Below are positions 35,901 to 43,320 of a DNA stretch of 64,000 nt, one piece after another. Each line of letters starts with the position of its first letter. Positions within the stretch are counted from its first letter, which is position 1. The DNA is taken from NCBI RefSeq assembly GCF_900099825.1, contig NZ_LT629693.1, positions 3,111,001 through 3,175,000 on the forward strand, read 5' to 3'. A program made the position numbers and the translations under genes. The notes under the pieces are model-generated. The model was given only the letters and a program-made list of their open reading frames with translations. It ran no database searches and had not been told where the DNA came from. The DNA is from Bradyrhizobium ottawaense (lineage in GTDB: Bacteria > Pseudomonadota > Alphaproteobacteria > Rhizobiales > Xanthobacteraceae).

Positions 35901-36287
35901 TACAAGAGCGCGTCGCAATGGTTCCGCAAGGCGGCCGATCGCGGTGTCGCCGACAGCCAGTTCAACCTCGGCATTCTCTATGCCCGCGGCATCGGCGTCG
36001 AACAGAACCTCGCCGAATCCTTCAAATGGTTCAGCCTCGCGGCGGCGCAGGGCGATGCAGATTCGAGCCGCAAGCGCGACGATATCGCCAAGCGCCTTGA
36101 CGCCCAGTCGCTGGCGGCGGCCAAGCTCGCGATCCAGACCTTCACGCCGGAGCCGCAGCCCGATGACGCCGTCAATGTCGCGGCCCCTCAAGGCGGCTGG
36201 GACTCAGCGCCGGCGACGGCCAATGCGACCAAACCCGCAGCCAAGCCGGTTGCGACAAAGCGCGCCGCGGCGGTCATGCCGCGATAG
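32916..36287 (+). CDS. PodJ-like polar organiser with coiled coil and Sel1 repeats
   Basis: A 1123-residue protein. It opens with SVDGIDPSVRERAEAAARRAGMSLSEWLN, followed by a long charged, coiled-coil-rich region (about 60-560) with recurrent LDRMPVG and LEQR patterns, a proline/alanine-rich stretch, one transmembrane helix near residues 757-775 (SLLVGASVVVIVLGTFKMA), and a periplasmic end with four Sel1 repeats from about 900 to 1050 (AAYEVGLRFAEGKGI, AIFRLGTFYEKGL, AMHNLAVLDADGG, SQFNLGILYARGIG). The layout resembles the polar localisation factor PodJ of Caulobacter. Function in cell polarity is inference from architecture. Confidence 0.8.
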   Translation: MNSRVSWSVDGIDPSVRERAEAAARRAGMSLSEWLNSTVGEPVAAPSRGSYDQAPAMPSQESHDVADIHQRLDAITRQIEQISKPAPRGEAVRAEPTVARQLNDAISRLDARLSQITSAGASRQASSQVPPPNREAQAAMVERAAAQVYRPSPPLSPISFDAAIAEIAARQNELDGSPQQLPPRSAPPMAPAQAAGPDFSSLERYLLKITSQIESLRPSDHIEASIAAFRGELGEIRQAITEAMPRRAIDSIENEIRSLSRRIDDSRQSGSDGQMLLGIERALAEIHGVLSKLTPAEQLTGYDEAIRSLGTKLDLILRSNDDPSTVHQLEDAISALRSVVSNIASNDALARLSEDVHSLSAKVDQIARADGQGDSFAILEQRIAALTSSLEGRERPAAGEPSEFVEGALRSLTERLDRMPVGNDNASAFAHLEQRVSYLLERLEASTDRSAAPSVDLGRVEEGLLDIQRSLERQHANLVSLADTSRSGGVPAMDSGIVDAVKRELSDIRYSQSETDRRTQDSLETVHSTLGHVVDRLAMIEGDLRAVRAAPIPAQPMVSPAPATVTMREEAPRAAMPSPASAPMPYTQALAPQPKPELPNPAAMQETFAAAPREFHAAQPLAPPMPPRAISEILEPHAASRAAIAPELPPDHPLEPGTRPAARMSSPSERIAASESVINEIAAGPKEPVSSSSFIAAARRAAQAAAAAPANEKAAKAAAKAAAKDKGGDHKIKIGAKIAQPGDKTPSNVTSRIRSLLVGASVVVIVLGTFKMAMTLLDTGSAPPMPGIENSTEPAAPPPAPAESSAKPAMPAPSAPSLMSPTPADRQSNNMSAPNTLDSARVAIPPQAQPSPAPAPSGDVTGAIPTVQGSSSSKFTMVQVPPSERLPDAIGGPVLRAAALKGDPAAAYEVGLRFAEGKGIAANLDEAAKWYDRAAQAGVVPAIFRLGTFYEKGLSVKKDVDIARRYYLQAAERGNAKAMHNLAVLDADGGGMGANYKSASQWFRKAADRGVADSQFNLGILYARGIGVEQNLAESFKWFSLAAAQGDADSSRKRDDIAKRLDAQSLAAAKLAIQTFTPEPQPDDAVNVAAPQGGWDSAPATANATKPAAKPVATKRAAAVMPR

Positions 36288-36368
36288 CGCCGACATCCTC
36301 GGCCATAACGTCGTATATTGGGCCAGCCGGCTCGGGTCCCATTCGGTTTGGCTTGCGACGAGGATCGA

Positions 36369-37172
36369 TTGTCTACGGACGATAATCAGGACGAAGCGCG
36401 TCGTTTCCGGAGCTCGCCGACGGGGCCTGCGGTCGCAGCGCCGCGCATGCCGGCCGCTCCACCGCCGGCGCCTCCGGTTCGGACCACCGGCCGCAAACGG
36501 AATTTCTGGTCGATTGCCGTCTTTGTCCTGCTCGCTTCCGGCATCGGCATCCGCGCCTACCGCGACCTGTCGCGGCCCGATGCGTGGGACTACTGGAAAG
36601 ACCAGTATCTCTCGCCGAGCCTGACGGCCTCGCTGGTCGCCAAGGCCTATCTCGGCAGCCCCGATCCGGGCCGGCGCGCGCTCCTGGTCAGCGGGACGAT
36701 CGGCCCCGCCGCCGCAAACCTGTTCCGCGAGCGGCTCGACGAAGCCAGGCTCGCCACCGGCGACCTGGTGTTGCTGTCGTCGCCCGGCGGCGATCTCGGT
36801 CAGGCCGTGATCATGGGCGAGATCATCCGATCGCGCGGTCTGGCGACGGCGGCCGGCACCGCTGACGCCTCCGGCCGCGTCAAACCGGCTTATTGCGCCA
36901 GCGCCTGCGTGCTGATCTATGCGGGCGGCAAGCCCCGCTTCGGGGTGCTGGGCTCGGCGCTCGGCGTCCATCGGTTTGTGACCACAAGGGCCACCAGCGA
37001 TCCCGTCGCCGACACCCAGCGGGTCGCAGGCGCGGTCCTCGGCTACATGACCAAAATGGGGGTCTCGTCATCCGTCGTCGAAGCGATGTCCGAGACCCGG
37101 GACATCCGCTGGCTCGCGCCCAAGGAAGCGCTGGCGATGAACCTCATCACCGATCCCCTCAGTAAGCCCTGA
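36369..37172 (+). CDS. Periplasmic ClpP-fold protein (COG3904-like)
   Basis: A 267-residue protein anchored by one N-terminal helix (SIAVFVLLASGIGIRAY, near residues 45-61), with a Clp/crotonase-like domain facing the periplasm: LVLLSSPGGDLGQAVIMGEIIRSRGLA, then AYCASACVLIYAGGKPRFG, where the serine between the two cysteines is in the position of the ClpP nucleophile, and GVHRF. The family is COG3904, uncharacterised. The TTG start at 36369 has GAGGA four bases upstream; another TTG lies 51 bases earlier without a signal. It follows the PodJ-like gene by 81 bases, possibly co-transcribed. Confidence 0.8.
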   Translation: MSTDDNQDEARRFRSSPTGPAVAAPRMPAAPPPAPPVRTTGRKRNFWSIAVFVLLASGIGIRAYRDLSRPDAWDYWKDQYLSPSLTASLVAKAYLGSPDPGRRALLVSGTIGPAAANLFRERLDEARLATGDLVLLSSPGGDLGQAVIMGEIIRSRGLATAAGTADASGRVKPAYCASACVLIYAGGKPRFGVLGSALGVHRFVTTRATSDPVADTQRVAGAVLGYMTKMGVSSSVVEAMSETRDIRWLAPKEALAMNLITDPLSKP

Positions 37173-37438
37173 GGCCCGATCAGCCCAGCGCGCCGCGGAC
37201 TATTAACCGCACCTGTTCACCACAGCCGAAAATGCGCTGAGGTTGGAGGCAAAAAATTGCCCTCCGGCGCATTCTTTAGTCCATCCTGCCACCGAATTCG
37301 GTTATGCAAAGGCCGCGGTAACCGGCTCCACACACGCGAATTGTGCGGTCTGCCGGATACCACTGCCGGCACCACCACAACCATGCCGTTGATGGCCTCG
37401 ACGAGGGCCGGCGGCAGAACGACAAAAAGCGGACGCGC
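37173..37438. other. Gap before the TauE-like gene
   Basis: 266 bases without a convincing gene. An imperfect hairpin GGAGGCAA / TTGCCCTCC at about 37243-37265 could be a terminator for the preceding gene. The rest shows nothing I can identify. Confidence 0.4.
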
Positions 37439-38365
37439 GTGCAGCTCTACCTTCCGATCGCCGACATTCCGGTCAATGTCTTCCTCATCCTGGCGATGGG
37501 CGCGGCGGTTGGTTTCGTCTCCGGCATGTTCGGCATCGGTGGCGGCTTCCTGATGACGCCGCTGTTGATCTTCGTCGGCATCGCGCCCGCGGTCGCCGTT
37601 GCCTCGGTCGCGAGCCACATCGCGGCGTCCTCGTTTTCCGGCGCACTATCCTACTGGCGGCGGCGCGCCATCGATCCACTGCTGGCGCTGGTGCTGTTAA
37701 GCGGCGGCACGATCGGCACTGCGCTTGGCGTGTGGACCTTCACGCTGCTGCGCTCGCTCGGCCAGCTCGATCTGATGATCGCGATGTCCTACGTGATCCT
37801 GCTGACCACGGTCGGCGGGCTGATGTTCTGGGAAGGCCTGCGGGCGCTGTTGCGGACCCGCCGCGGCGGCGCGGCCACGATCCGGCGTCCCGGCACCCAT
37901 AGCTGGATCCACGGATTGCCGCTGAAGATGCGCTTCAAGCGCTCCAAGATTTATCTGTCGGTGATCCCCGTCGTCGTCATCGGCCTGATCATCGGATTCA
38001 TCGGCGCGGTGATGGGCATCGGCGGCGGCTTCATCCTGGTGCCGCTGATGATCTACGTGCTGCGGGTGCCGACCTCGACCGTGATCGGCACCTCGATGGT
38101 GCTGACCTTGGTCACCATGGTGTTCGCCACCATGCTGCACGCGGTCACCAACCATCTGGTCGACGCCGTGCTGGCGCTGATCTTGATGATCGGCGGCGTC
38201 ACCGGCGCGCAGTTCGGTGCGCGGGCCGGCCAGAAAATCCGCGGCGAACATCTGCGGCTGCTGCTCGGGCTATTGGTGCTCGCCGTCGGCGTCCGCTTCG
38301 CCGTCGAACTGGTGATCCGGCCCGAAGACCTGTTCACGATCCGGGAAACCGGAGGCGCCGGATGA
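37439..38365 (+). CDS. TauE/SafE-family sulfite exporter-like permease
   Basis: Membrane transporter of 308 residues with eight or so helices. The two repeat halves each start with a glycine-rich signature (GFVSGMFGIGGGFLMTPLLI and GAVMGIGGGFILVPLMIY), typical of the TauE/SafE family, which moves sulfite or sulfonates out of the cell. The likely start is GTG at 37439, beginning MQLYLPIADIPVNVFLI, with only a weak binding site (AAAAAGCGGA). It overlaps the next gene by four bases (ATGA), showing coupling. Confidence 0.9.
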   Translation: MQLYLPIADIPVNVFLILAMGAAVGFVSGMFGIGGGFLMTPLLIFVGIAPAVAVASVASHIAASSFSGALSYWRRRAIDPLLALVLLSGGTIGTALGVWTFTLLRSLGQLDLMIAMSYVILLTTVGGLMFWEGLRALLRTRRGGAATIRRPGTHSWIHGLPLKMRFKRSKIYLSVIPVVVIGLIIGFIGAVMGIGGGFILVPLMIYVLRVPTSTVIGTSMVLTLVTMVFATMLHAVTNHLVDAVLALILMIGGVTGAQFGARAGQKIRGEHLRLLLGLLVLAVGVRFAVELVIRPEDLFTIRETGGAG

Positions 38366-39147
38366 TCGCGCGCGTCCCGCTCACGCTTGCCGGGCTCGCT
38401 CTGGGCGCAGCGCTGGCCGCGCCGCCGGCCCAGGCCGAACGGCTGATCGTGTCGGTGTCGAACCACCGCGTGACGGTGACGCCGAATTATTCCGGCGAGG
38501 AACTGGTGCTGTTCGGCTCGGTCGAAAAGGACGCCTCCCCGCCCGCCAGCCACAACAATTACGATCTGGTGGTGACGGTCGCCGGCCCGCGCGCCGACAT
38601 GGTGACGCGCCGCAAGGAACGCAAGTTCGGCATCTGGATCAACACGGACTCGCGCCAGTTCCTGAAAGTGCCGAGCTATCTCGCGCTGTTTTCCAACCGG
38701 CCGTTCGACGCCATCGCTTCGCCGGAAGTGCAGCGGCGGCAGCAGCTCGGGCTGAACAACGTGCTGTTGACCCAGCGCGTCGGCCCTGACTATGCCGACG
38801 TGGTGCCGAACGACGCGTTCCGCAGCGCCTTCGTGCGGCTGCGTTCCGAGCACGGGCTTTACCGCGAGGCGACCTCGGCCGTGACGTTCCTGACACCGAC
38901 GCTGTTTCGCACCGGGATTCCGTTGCCCGCGGAGGTGCCGATCGGCACCTATGACGTCGAGATCAAGCTGTTCGCCGACGGTGCGCTGGTGACCAAGACC
39001 GAAACCGCGTTCGAAATCGTCAAGGTCGGCTTCGAGCAGTTCGTCGCCACCACCGCGCGCCAGAACGGCTTTGTCTATGGCCTCGTCACCGCCTTCATGG
39101 CGCTGATGACGGGCTGGATGGCCTCGATCGTGTTCCGCAAGGATTGA
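38362..39147 (+). CDS. TIGR02186 family periplasmic-facing membrane protein
   Basis: A 261-residue protein with a signal peptide (MIARVPLTLAGLALGAALA), a beta-rich periplasmic domain (LIVSVSNHRVTVTPNYSGEELVLFGSV, FGIWINTDSRQFLKVPSYLAL) and a C-terminal membrane helix (FVYGLVTAFMALMTGWMASIVF). TIGR02186 proteins are found beside TauE-type permeases in alphaproteobacteria and are presumed partners. The ATG overlaps the permease stop by four bases. Confidence 0.88.
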   Translation: MIARVPLTLAGLALGAALAAPPAQAERLIVSVSNHRVTVTPNYSGEELVLFGSVEKDASPPASHNNYDLVVTVAGPRADMVTRRKERKFGIWINTDSRQFLKVPSYLALFSNRPFDAIASPEVQRRQQLGLNNVLLTQRVGPDYADVVPNDAFRSAFVRLRSEHGLYREATSAVTFLTPTLFRTGIPLPAEVPIGTYDVEIKLFADGALVTKTETAFEIVKVGFEQFVATTARQNGFVYGLVTAFMALMTGWMASIVFRKD

Positions 39148-39165
39148 CGGCCGTCATGAACGGCC

Positions 39166-39245
39166 GTCATTCCGGGGCGATGCGAAGCATCGAACCCGGA
39201 ATCTCGAGATTCCGGGTCTGGTCCTTCGGACCATCCCGGAATGAC
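39166..39245. repeat. Palindromic intergenic repeat (family B), copy 2
   Basis: Nearly identical to 25793-25872 in the same orientation, differing mainly in the loop (GGTCCTTCGGACC against GGTGCTACGCACC, a compensated change that keeps the stem). It ends one base before the stop codon of the NRAMP gene. Confidence 0.92.
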
Positions 39246-39246
39246 G

Positions 39247-40593
39247 TCACACAAACATCCCCACGCCCATCGCCAGCACGCTCAACAACATCGCCGCGGT
39301 CGACAGCCAGCCCAGCCAATAAAGCGGCCCCTGGATGACGAACTTTCCCATCACGTTCTGCTGCCGCGCCATGATCATCAGCAGCACCATGACGGGAACG
39401 GCGAGCACGCCGTTGACGACGGCGCTCCAGTACAGCGCCTCGATCGGATCGATCGCGGTAAAATTGAGCGCGATGCCGATCGCGGCCGACAGCGCCAGCA
39501 CCGAATAGAACGCGATCGCTTCCTTTGGTTTGCGGGCGAGTCCGACCGGCCATTTGCGCGCCTCGCCGACGGCGTAGGCGGTGGCGCCGCCGAGCACCGG
39601 GATCGCCAGCAAGCCGGTGCCGACAATGCCGAGCGCGAAAATCACTTCGGCGAACTGGCCGGCAATCGGACGCAGCGCCTCGGCCGCCTGCGCCGAGGTC
39701 TGGATGTCGGTCTTGCCCGCCGCATGCAGCGTCGCGGCAGCGGTGAAGATGATCGACAGCGCGATCAGGTTCGAGAACGCCATGCCGACGATGGTGTCGG
39801 CGCGGATGCGATGAAATTCCTTCTGCGCGCCGTAATGCTTGTCGATCAGCGGCTGCTTGGTCACGTCGACGCGCTGGTCTTCGGCTTCCTGCGAGGCCTG
39901 CCAGAAAAACAGATAGGGCGAGATCGTGGTGCCGAGGATTGCGACGATGGTGGTGAAATAATCCGTGCTCCAGGTCAGGCGCGGCATCAGCACGCCAGTC
40001 AGCGCCTCGCCCCACGAGACATGCGCGAAGGCGAGCGCGGCGACATAGGCGAACAGGCTCAGCGTCAGCCATTTCAGCACCGACACGTAGCGTTCGTAGT
40101 CGAGGAAGATCTGCGCCACCACCGAGGTGACGCCATAGAACAGCACGTAGATCATGCCGGGCCCGCCGATCAGGAGCTTGGTGGCATCGGCCATGGCGGC
40201 GAGATCGGCCGCGATGTTGACGGTGTTGGCGATGAACAGCAGCGCCACCACGACATTGAGCAGCCATGGCGAATAGTGCCGGCACACATTGCCCGAAATG
40301 CCGTGCCCGGTGACGCGACCGACCCGTGCGGAAATTTCCTGGATCGCCACCATCAGCGGAAAGCTCAGCAGCATGGTCCAGCCGATGCCGTAACCGAGCT
40401 GCGCGCCGGCCTGGCTGTAGGTACCGATCCCCGACGGATCGTCGTCGGAGGCGCCGGTGATCAGGCCGGGGCCGAGCGCTTTCAGGACATAGCGAAAACT
40501 GAACGGCTCCTTGGCCTCAGCCTTCGGTGCCGGCTTGTCATGGCCGGCCTTCTTGTCGTGATGTTTTGGACTCGAATGTTTGTGATCTGACAT
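39247..40593 (-). CDS. NRAMP-family metal transporter with non-canonical metal site
   Basis: Inner-membrane transporter of 448 residues with about eleven helices and a histidine/lysine-rich N-terminal tail (SDHKHSSPKHHDKKAGHDK). TM1 reads ALGPGLITGASDDDPSGIG rather than the canonical DPGN, and the TM6 segment reads GTTISPYLFFWQASQEAEDQ where canonical NRAMP transporters have a MPH motif, so the usual metal-binding methionine and following histidine are replaced. Substrate is therefore uncertain; manganese should not be assumed. A consensus EcfG promoter lies just upstream, unlike the Mur/Fur control typical of mntH. Confidence 0.88.
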   Translation of the reverse strand: MSDHKHSSPKHHDKKAGHDKPAPKAEAKEPFSFRYVLKALGPGLITGASDDDPSGIGTYSQAGAQLGYGIGWTMLLSFPLMVAIQEISARVGRVTGHGISGNVCRHYSPWLLNVVVALLFIANTVNIAADLAAMADATKLLIGGPGMIYVLFYGVTSVVAQIFLDYERYVSVLKWLTLSLFAYVAALAFAHVSWGEALTGVLMPRLTWSTDYFTTIVAILGTTISPYLFFWQASQEAEDQRVDVTKQPLIDKHYGAQKEFHRIRADTIVGMAFSNLIALSIIFTAAATLHAAGKTDIQTSAQAAEALRPIAGQFAEVIFALGIVGTGLLAIPVLGGATAYAVGEARKWPVGLARKPKEAIAFYSVLALSAAIGIALNFTAIDPIEALYWSAVVNGVLAVPVMVLLMIMARQQNVMGKFVIQGPLYWLGWLSTAAMLLSVLAMGVGMFV

Positions 40594-40615
40594 GCCCGGT
40601 TCCAGCCGCCGCGAC

Positions 40616-40640
40616 AACGAACCGGACAGGGTTCGGTTCC
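40616..40640 (-). promoter_or_regulatory. Candidate EcfG promoter of the NRAMP gene, exact consensus
   Basis: Minus strand GGAAC, 16 bases, CGTT. It lies 23 bases before the ATG at 40593, leaving a leader of roughly 15 bases. Confidence 0.65.
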
Positions 40641-40716
40641 GATCAAGGAAGCTGCCTTAGGCACCGCAACCACGCAATGCGCTCGATCAAACATGCTGGG
40701 TCGACGGCGGCTCCGG

Positions 40717-41640
40717 TTACGAAGAGCGGGCGGCCGCAGCCGCGGGACGGGTCACCAGGTAAATGCCCAGTGCGACCGGAACGATCCCGAGCAGATCGCG
40801 GAATTCGACGTGCTCGCCGAGGACGAGAAAGGCGAACAGCATGCCGAGCGGCGGCATCAGGAAGTGATAGGCGCTGGCAGCGGTGGCGCCGCAAACCTTC
40901 AGCAGGTGAAACCACAAGAGATAAGCGAGGATCGATCCGCCGAGCACGAGGAATGCGAAGGCGCCGAGCAGCCGCGCGCTCGGCACGATGTCGCCGACAT
41001 CGGCGAACGTGAACGCGATGGGCAGCAGCACGATCCCAGCCGCGAGATTCTGCACGCCATTGCCGACCCAGAGGCTGCCCTTCGGCGCCAGCACCTTGAA
41101 CAGGATGGTGCCGACCACGATCGAGGCCAGTGAGGCCAGCGTGAACATGATGCCGTGCCAGCTGTCGGTGCAGACAGACATGCGGTGCCAGACGATGAAG
41201 CCGACTCCGGCGATACCAAGCACGAGTCCCGTCACCTTGCGCCAGGTCAGCGCCTCGCCAAGAAAGACCGCCGCGAGCACCGCGGTGAACACCGGATTGG
41301 CGCTGACGATCAGGCCGCCGAGGCCGGCGGATACCGTCTTGAGCCCGGTGTAGCCGAGCCCGAGATAGAGCGCGTTGTTGGCGACGCCTAGAATCGCAAA
41401 CACCGCGGCATCGCGCCATGTCAGCGACGAGAATGCCTCGCCGCGCAGCGCCGTGATTCCGAGGATCAGGATCCCCGCCAGCGAAAATCGCGCCGTCAGC
41501 AGGATCAACGGCGGGCAATCGGTGACGCCGATCTTGCCGGCCACGAAGGCAAAGCTCCAGAGCAGGCAGAACAGCGCGATGATGAGCGGCAGCAGATTGA
41601 AGCCGGTGCGGGGAACCGCAATCGAGGGAGCGAGCGACAT
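40717..41640 (-). CDS. EamA/DMT-family transporter
   Basis: A 307-residue membrane protein with ten predicted helices arranged as two EamA repeats (LLPLIIALFCLLWSFAFVAGKIG and GIMFTLASLASIVVGTILF). DMT transporters export amino acids, nucleobases or drugs; this one is not assigned. AAGGAG lies seven bases before the start, inside the loop of a small hairpin (GGGAAA/TTTCCC). It is divergent from a LysR regulator with a 96-base gap and is its likely target. Confidence 0.92.
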   Translation of the reverse strand: MSLAPSIAVPRTGFNLLPLIIALFCLLWSFAFVAGKIGVTDCPPLILLTARFSLAGILILGITALRGEAFSSLTWRDAAVFAILGVANNALYLGLGYTGLKTVSAGLGGLIVSANPVFTAVLAAVFLGEALTWRKVTGLVLGIAGVGFIVWHRMSVCTDSWHGIMFTLASLASIVVGTILFKVLAPKGSLWVGNGVQNLAAGIVLLPIAFTFADVGDIVPSARLLGAFAFLVLGGSILAYLLWFHLLKVCGATAASAYHFLMPPLGMLFAFLVLGEHVEFRDLLGIVPVALGIYLVTRPAAAAARSS

Positions 41641-41736
41641 GGGAAATCTCCTTTCCCATCACGTAGGCCCTCGTCTTGATATTTGAAAATTAAATGATAG
41701 ACTTACTTTCAGTGGATTTATGAATGGAGCATTTCC

Positions 41737-42600
41737 ATGCTCGATCTGGAGCTGCTGCGCAGTTTCGTCTCCGTAGTCGATGCCGGCGGCTTCACCCGCG
41801 CCGGCGAGCGCGTCCACCGCACCCAATCGACCGTCAGCCAGCAGATCAAGCGGCTGGAAGACGATGTCGGCCAGCCGCTGTTGAACCGCACCGGCAAGGA
41901 CGTGACGCCGACGGAAGCCGGCGAGCGGCTGTTGTCCTACGCGCGGCGGCTCTTGGCGCTCGCCGAAGAAGCCCGCGACGTGATGGCGCGTCCGGGCAGC
42001 GAAGGCGCCGTGAAACTCGGCATCCCCGAGGATTTCGCGGCCTATCGCCTCGCCAATTTGCTGGCGACGTTTTCGCGCTCGCGGCCGGGCCTGCGGCTCG
42101 ACGTGCGCGCCGACCAGAGCACCTATCTGCGGCGTGATATCGAACGCGGCGACCTCGATCTCGCGCTGCTCAAGCGCGACGCCGGCGAGAAAAGCGGCAT
42201 CGCGGTCTGGCCCGAACGCGTGCACTGGGTCACCAGCAAGACCCATCCGATCGACACCAAATCCGGCTCGGTCCCCCTGATCGGCTTTCCGGCCGGCTGC
42301 CTCTACCGCTCGCGCGCGATCCATGCGCTCGAAAGCGCCGGGCGCTCCTGGCACATGGCCTATACCTCGTCAGGCCTCGCCGGCATCCAGGCCGCGGTCG
42401 CCGCCGGGCTGGGCCTGAGCATTCTTTCCGACATCGCAATCCAGGCCGATCATCGCATGCTCACGGCCAAAGATGGCTTTGCGCCGATCGACAGGACCGA
42501 GGTGGCGCTGGTGGCCTCGCCCGACGCCAGCCCGGCGACGCTGCGGCTGGCGGATCGTTTGGCAGAATTCTGCAATACGGTTCAGGCGAAGGCGGCGTAG
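41737..42600 (+). CDS. LysR-family transcriptional regulator
   Basis: A 287-residue regulator with the N-terminal winged helix (LDLELLRSFVSVVDAGGFTRAGERVHRTQSTVSQQIKRLE) and a C-terminal effector domain (from about 90; KLGIPEDFAAYRLANLLATF). Its effector domain resembles the group that regulates transport or metabolic genes. It is divergent from the EamA transporter and likely controls it. No binding site with confident symmetry was located in the AT-rich 96-base gap. Confidence 0.92.
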   Translation: MLDLELLRSFVSVVDAGGFTRAGERVHRTQSTVSQQIKRLEDDVGQPLLNRTGKDVTPTEAGERLLSYARRLLALAEEARDVMARPGSEGAVKLGIPEDFAAYRLANLLATFSRSRPGLRLDVRADQSTYLRRDIERGDLDLALLKRDAGEKSGIAVWPERVHWVTSKTHPIDTKSGSVPLIGFPAGCLYRSRAIHALESAGRSWHMAYTSSGLAGIQAAVAAGLGLSILSDIAIQADHRMLTAKDGFAPIDRTEVALVASPDASPATLRLADRLAEFCNTVQAKAA

Positions 42601-42606
42601 GATTTA

Positions 42607-43317
42607 TCAGTAACACCGTGACGCGGCGATGGCGTGCAGCTTGTTGTCGCCGAGCACATGCGCCATCAAGCCCGGCACGCGAAAGATTTTCGCAAAGGCC
42701 GGATCGCGGATGCTGAGGCCGCCGGTATAGGCGCCAAAGGCCGGCATCACCGCGCGCTCGCCGTCGGACACAAAACACCGCCGTTCGATCGAGCGGCCGC
42801 GGGTCGGTACCCGCGCCTTGGGGTGCAGATGGCCGGCGATTTCGCCGGACGCGCCGGTCGGCTCATGGCGGAACACAATTGGCCCGATCGCGACTTCGCT
42901 CGCGACCACGCCGCCGAGATCCGACGGCAAGGCTGGATCGTGGTTCCCCGCAATCCAGATCCAGTCGCGCCGCACCTGCATCGCCATCAATGCCTCGCGG
43001 TCGGGCGCAGACAAACGCTCGTGGGCATCGCGGTCATGAAAACTGTCGCCGAGCGCGATCACCATCCGCGGGTCGTGGCGCGCGATCACGGCCGCCAGCC
43101 GGCTCAGCGTCGCCACGGTATCGTAGGGCGGCAACAGCACACCACGCGCCGCAAAACTGGAGCCCTTTTCCAGATGCAGGTCGGAGACGACCAGCAGCCG
43201 CTGTTCCTGCCAGAACAACGCGCCGGAGAGATCGGCGAGGAAAATAACGTCGGCGATGGCAACCTTGGAGACGCGCATATCCTGATCGTATCCCGAAACT
43301 TGCGCCGTTGCCGTCAC
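42607..43317 (-). CDS. pdeM: Ligase-associated DNA damage response metallophosphoesterase/endonuclease
   Basis: Member of the TIGR04123 (ligase-associated) group of calcineurin-like phosphoesterases, 236 residues. Metal-site motifs: VVSDLHLEKG, ALGDSFHDRD, AGNHDPA, FRHEP and GHLHPKAR. In Pseudomonas putida the homologue is a manganese-dependent nuclease (recalled). The GTG start at 43317 has GGGA six bases upstream and lies three bases from the helicase stop; an alternative ATG is at 43278. It forms a co-directional pair with the helicase. Confidence 0.92.
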   Translation of the reverse strand: MTATAQVSGYDQDMRVSKVAIADVIFLADLSGALFWQEQRLLVVSDLHLEKGSSFAARGVLLPPYDTVATLSRLAAVIARHDPRMVIALGDSFHDRDAHERLSAPDREALMAMQVRRDWIWIAGNHDPALPSDLGGVVASEVAIGPIVFRHEPTGASGEIAGHLHPKARVPTRGRSIERRCFVSDGERAVMPAFGAYTGGLSIRDPAFAKIFRVPGLMAHVLGDNKLHAIAASRCY

Positions 43318-43320
43318 GTT

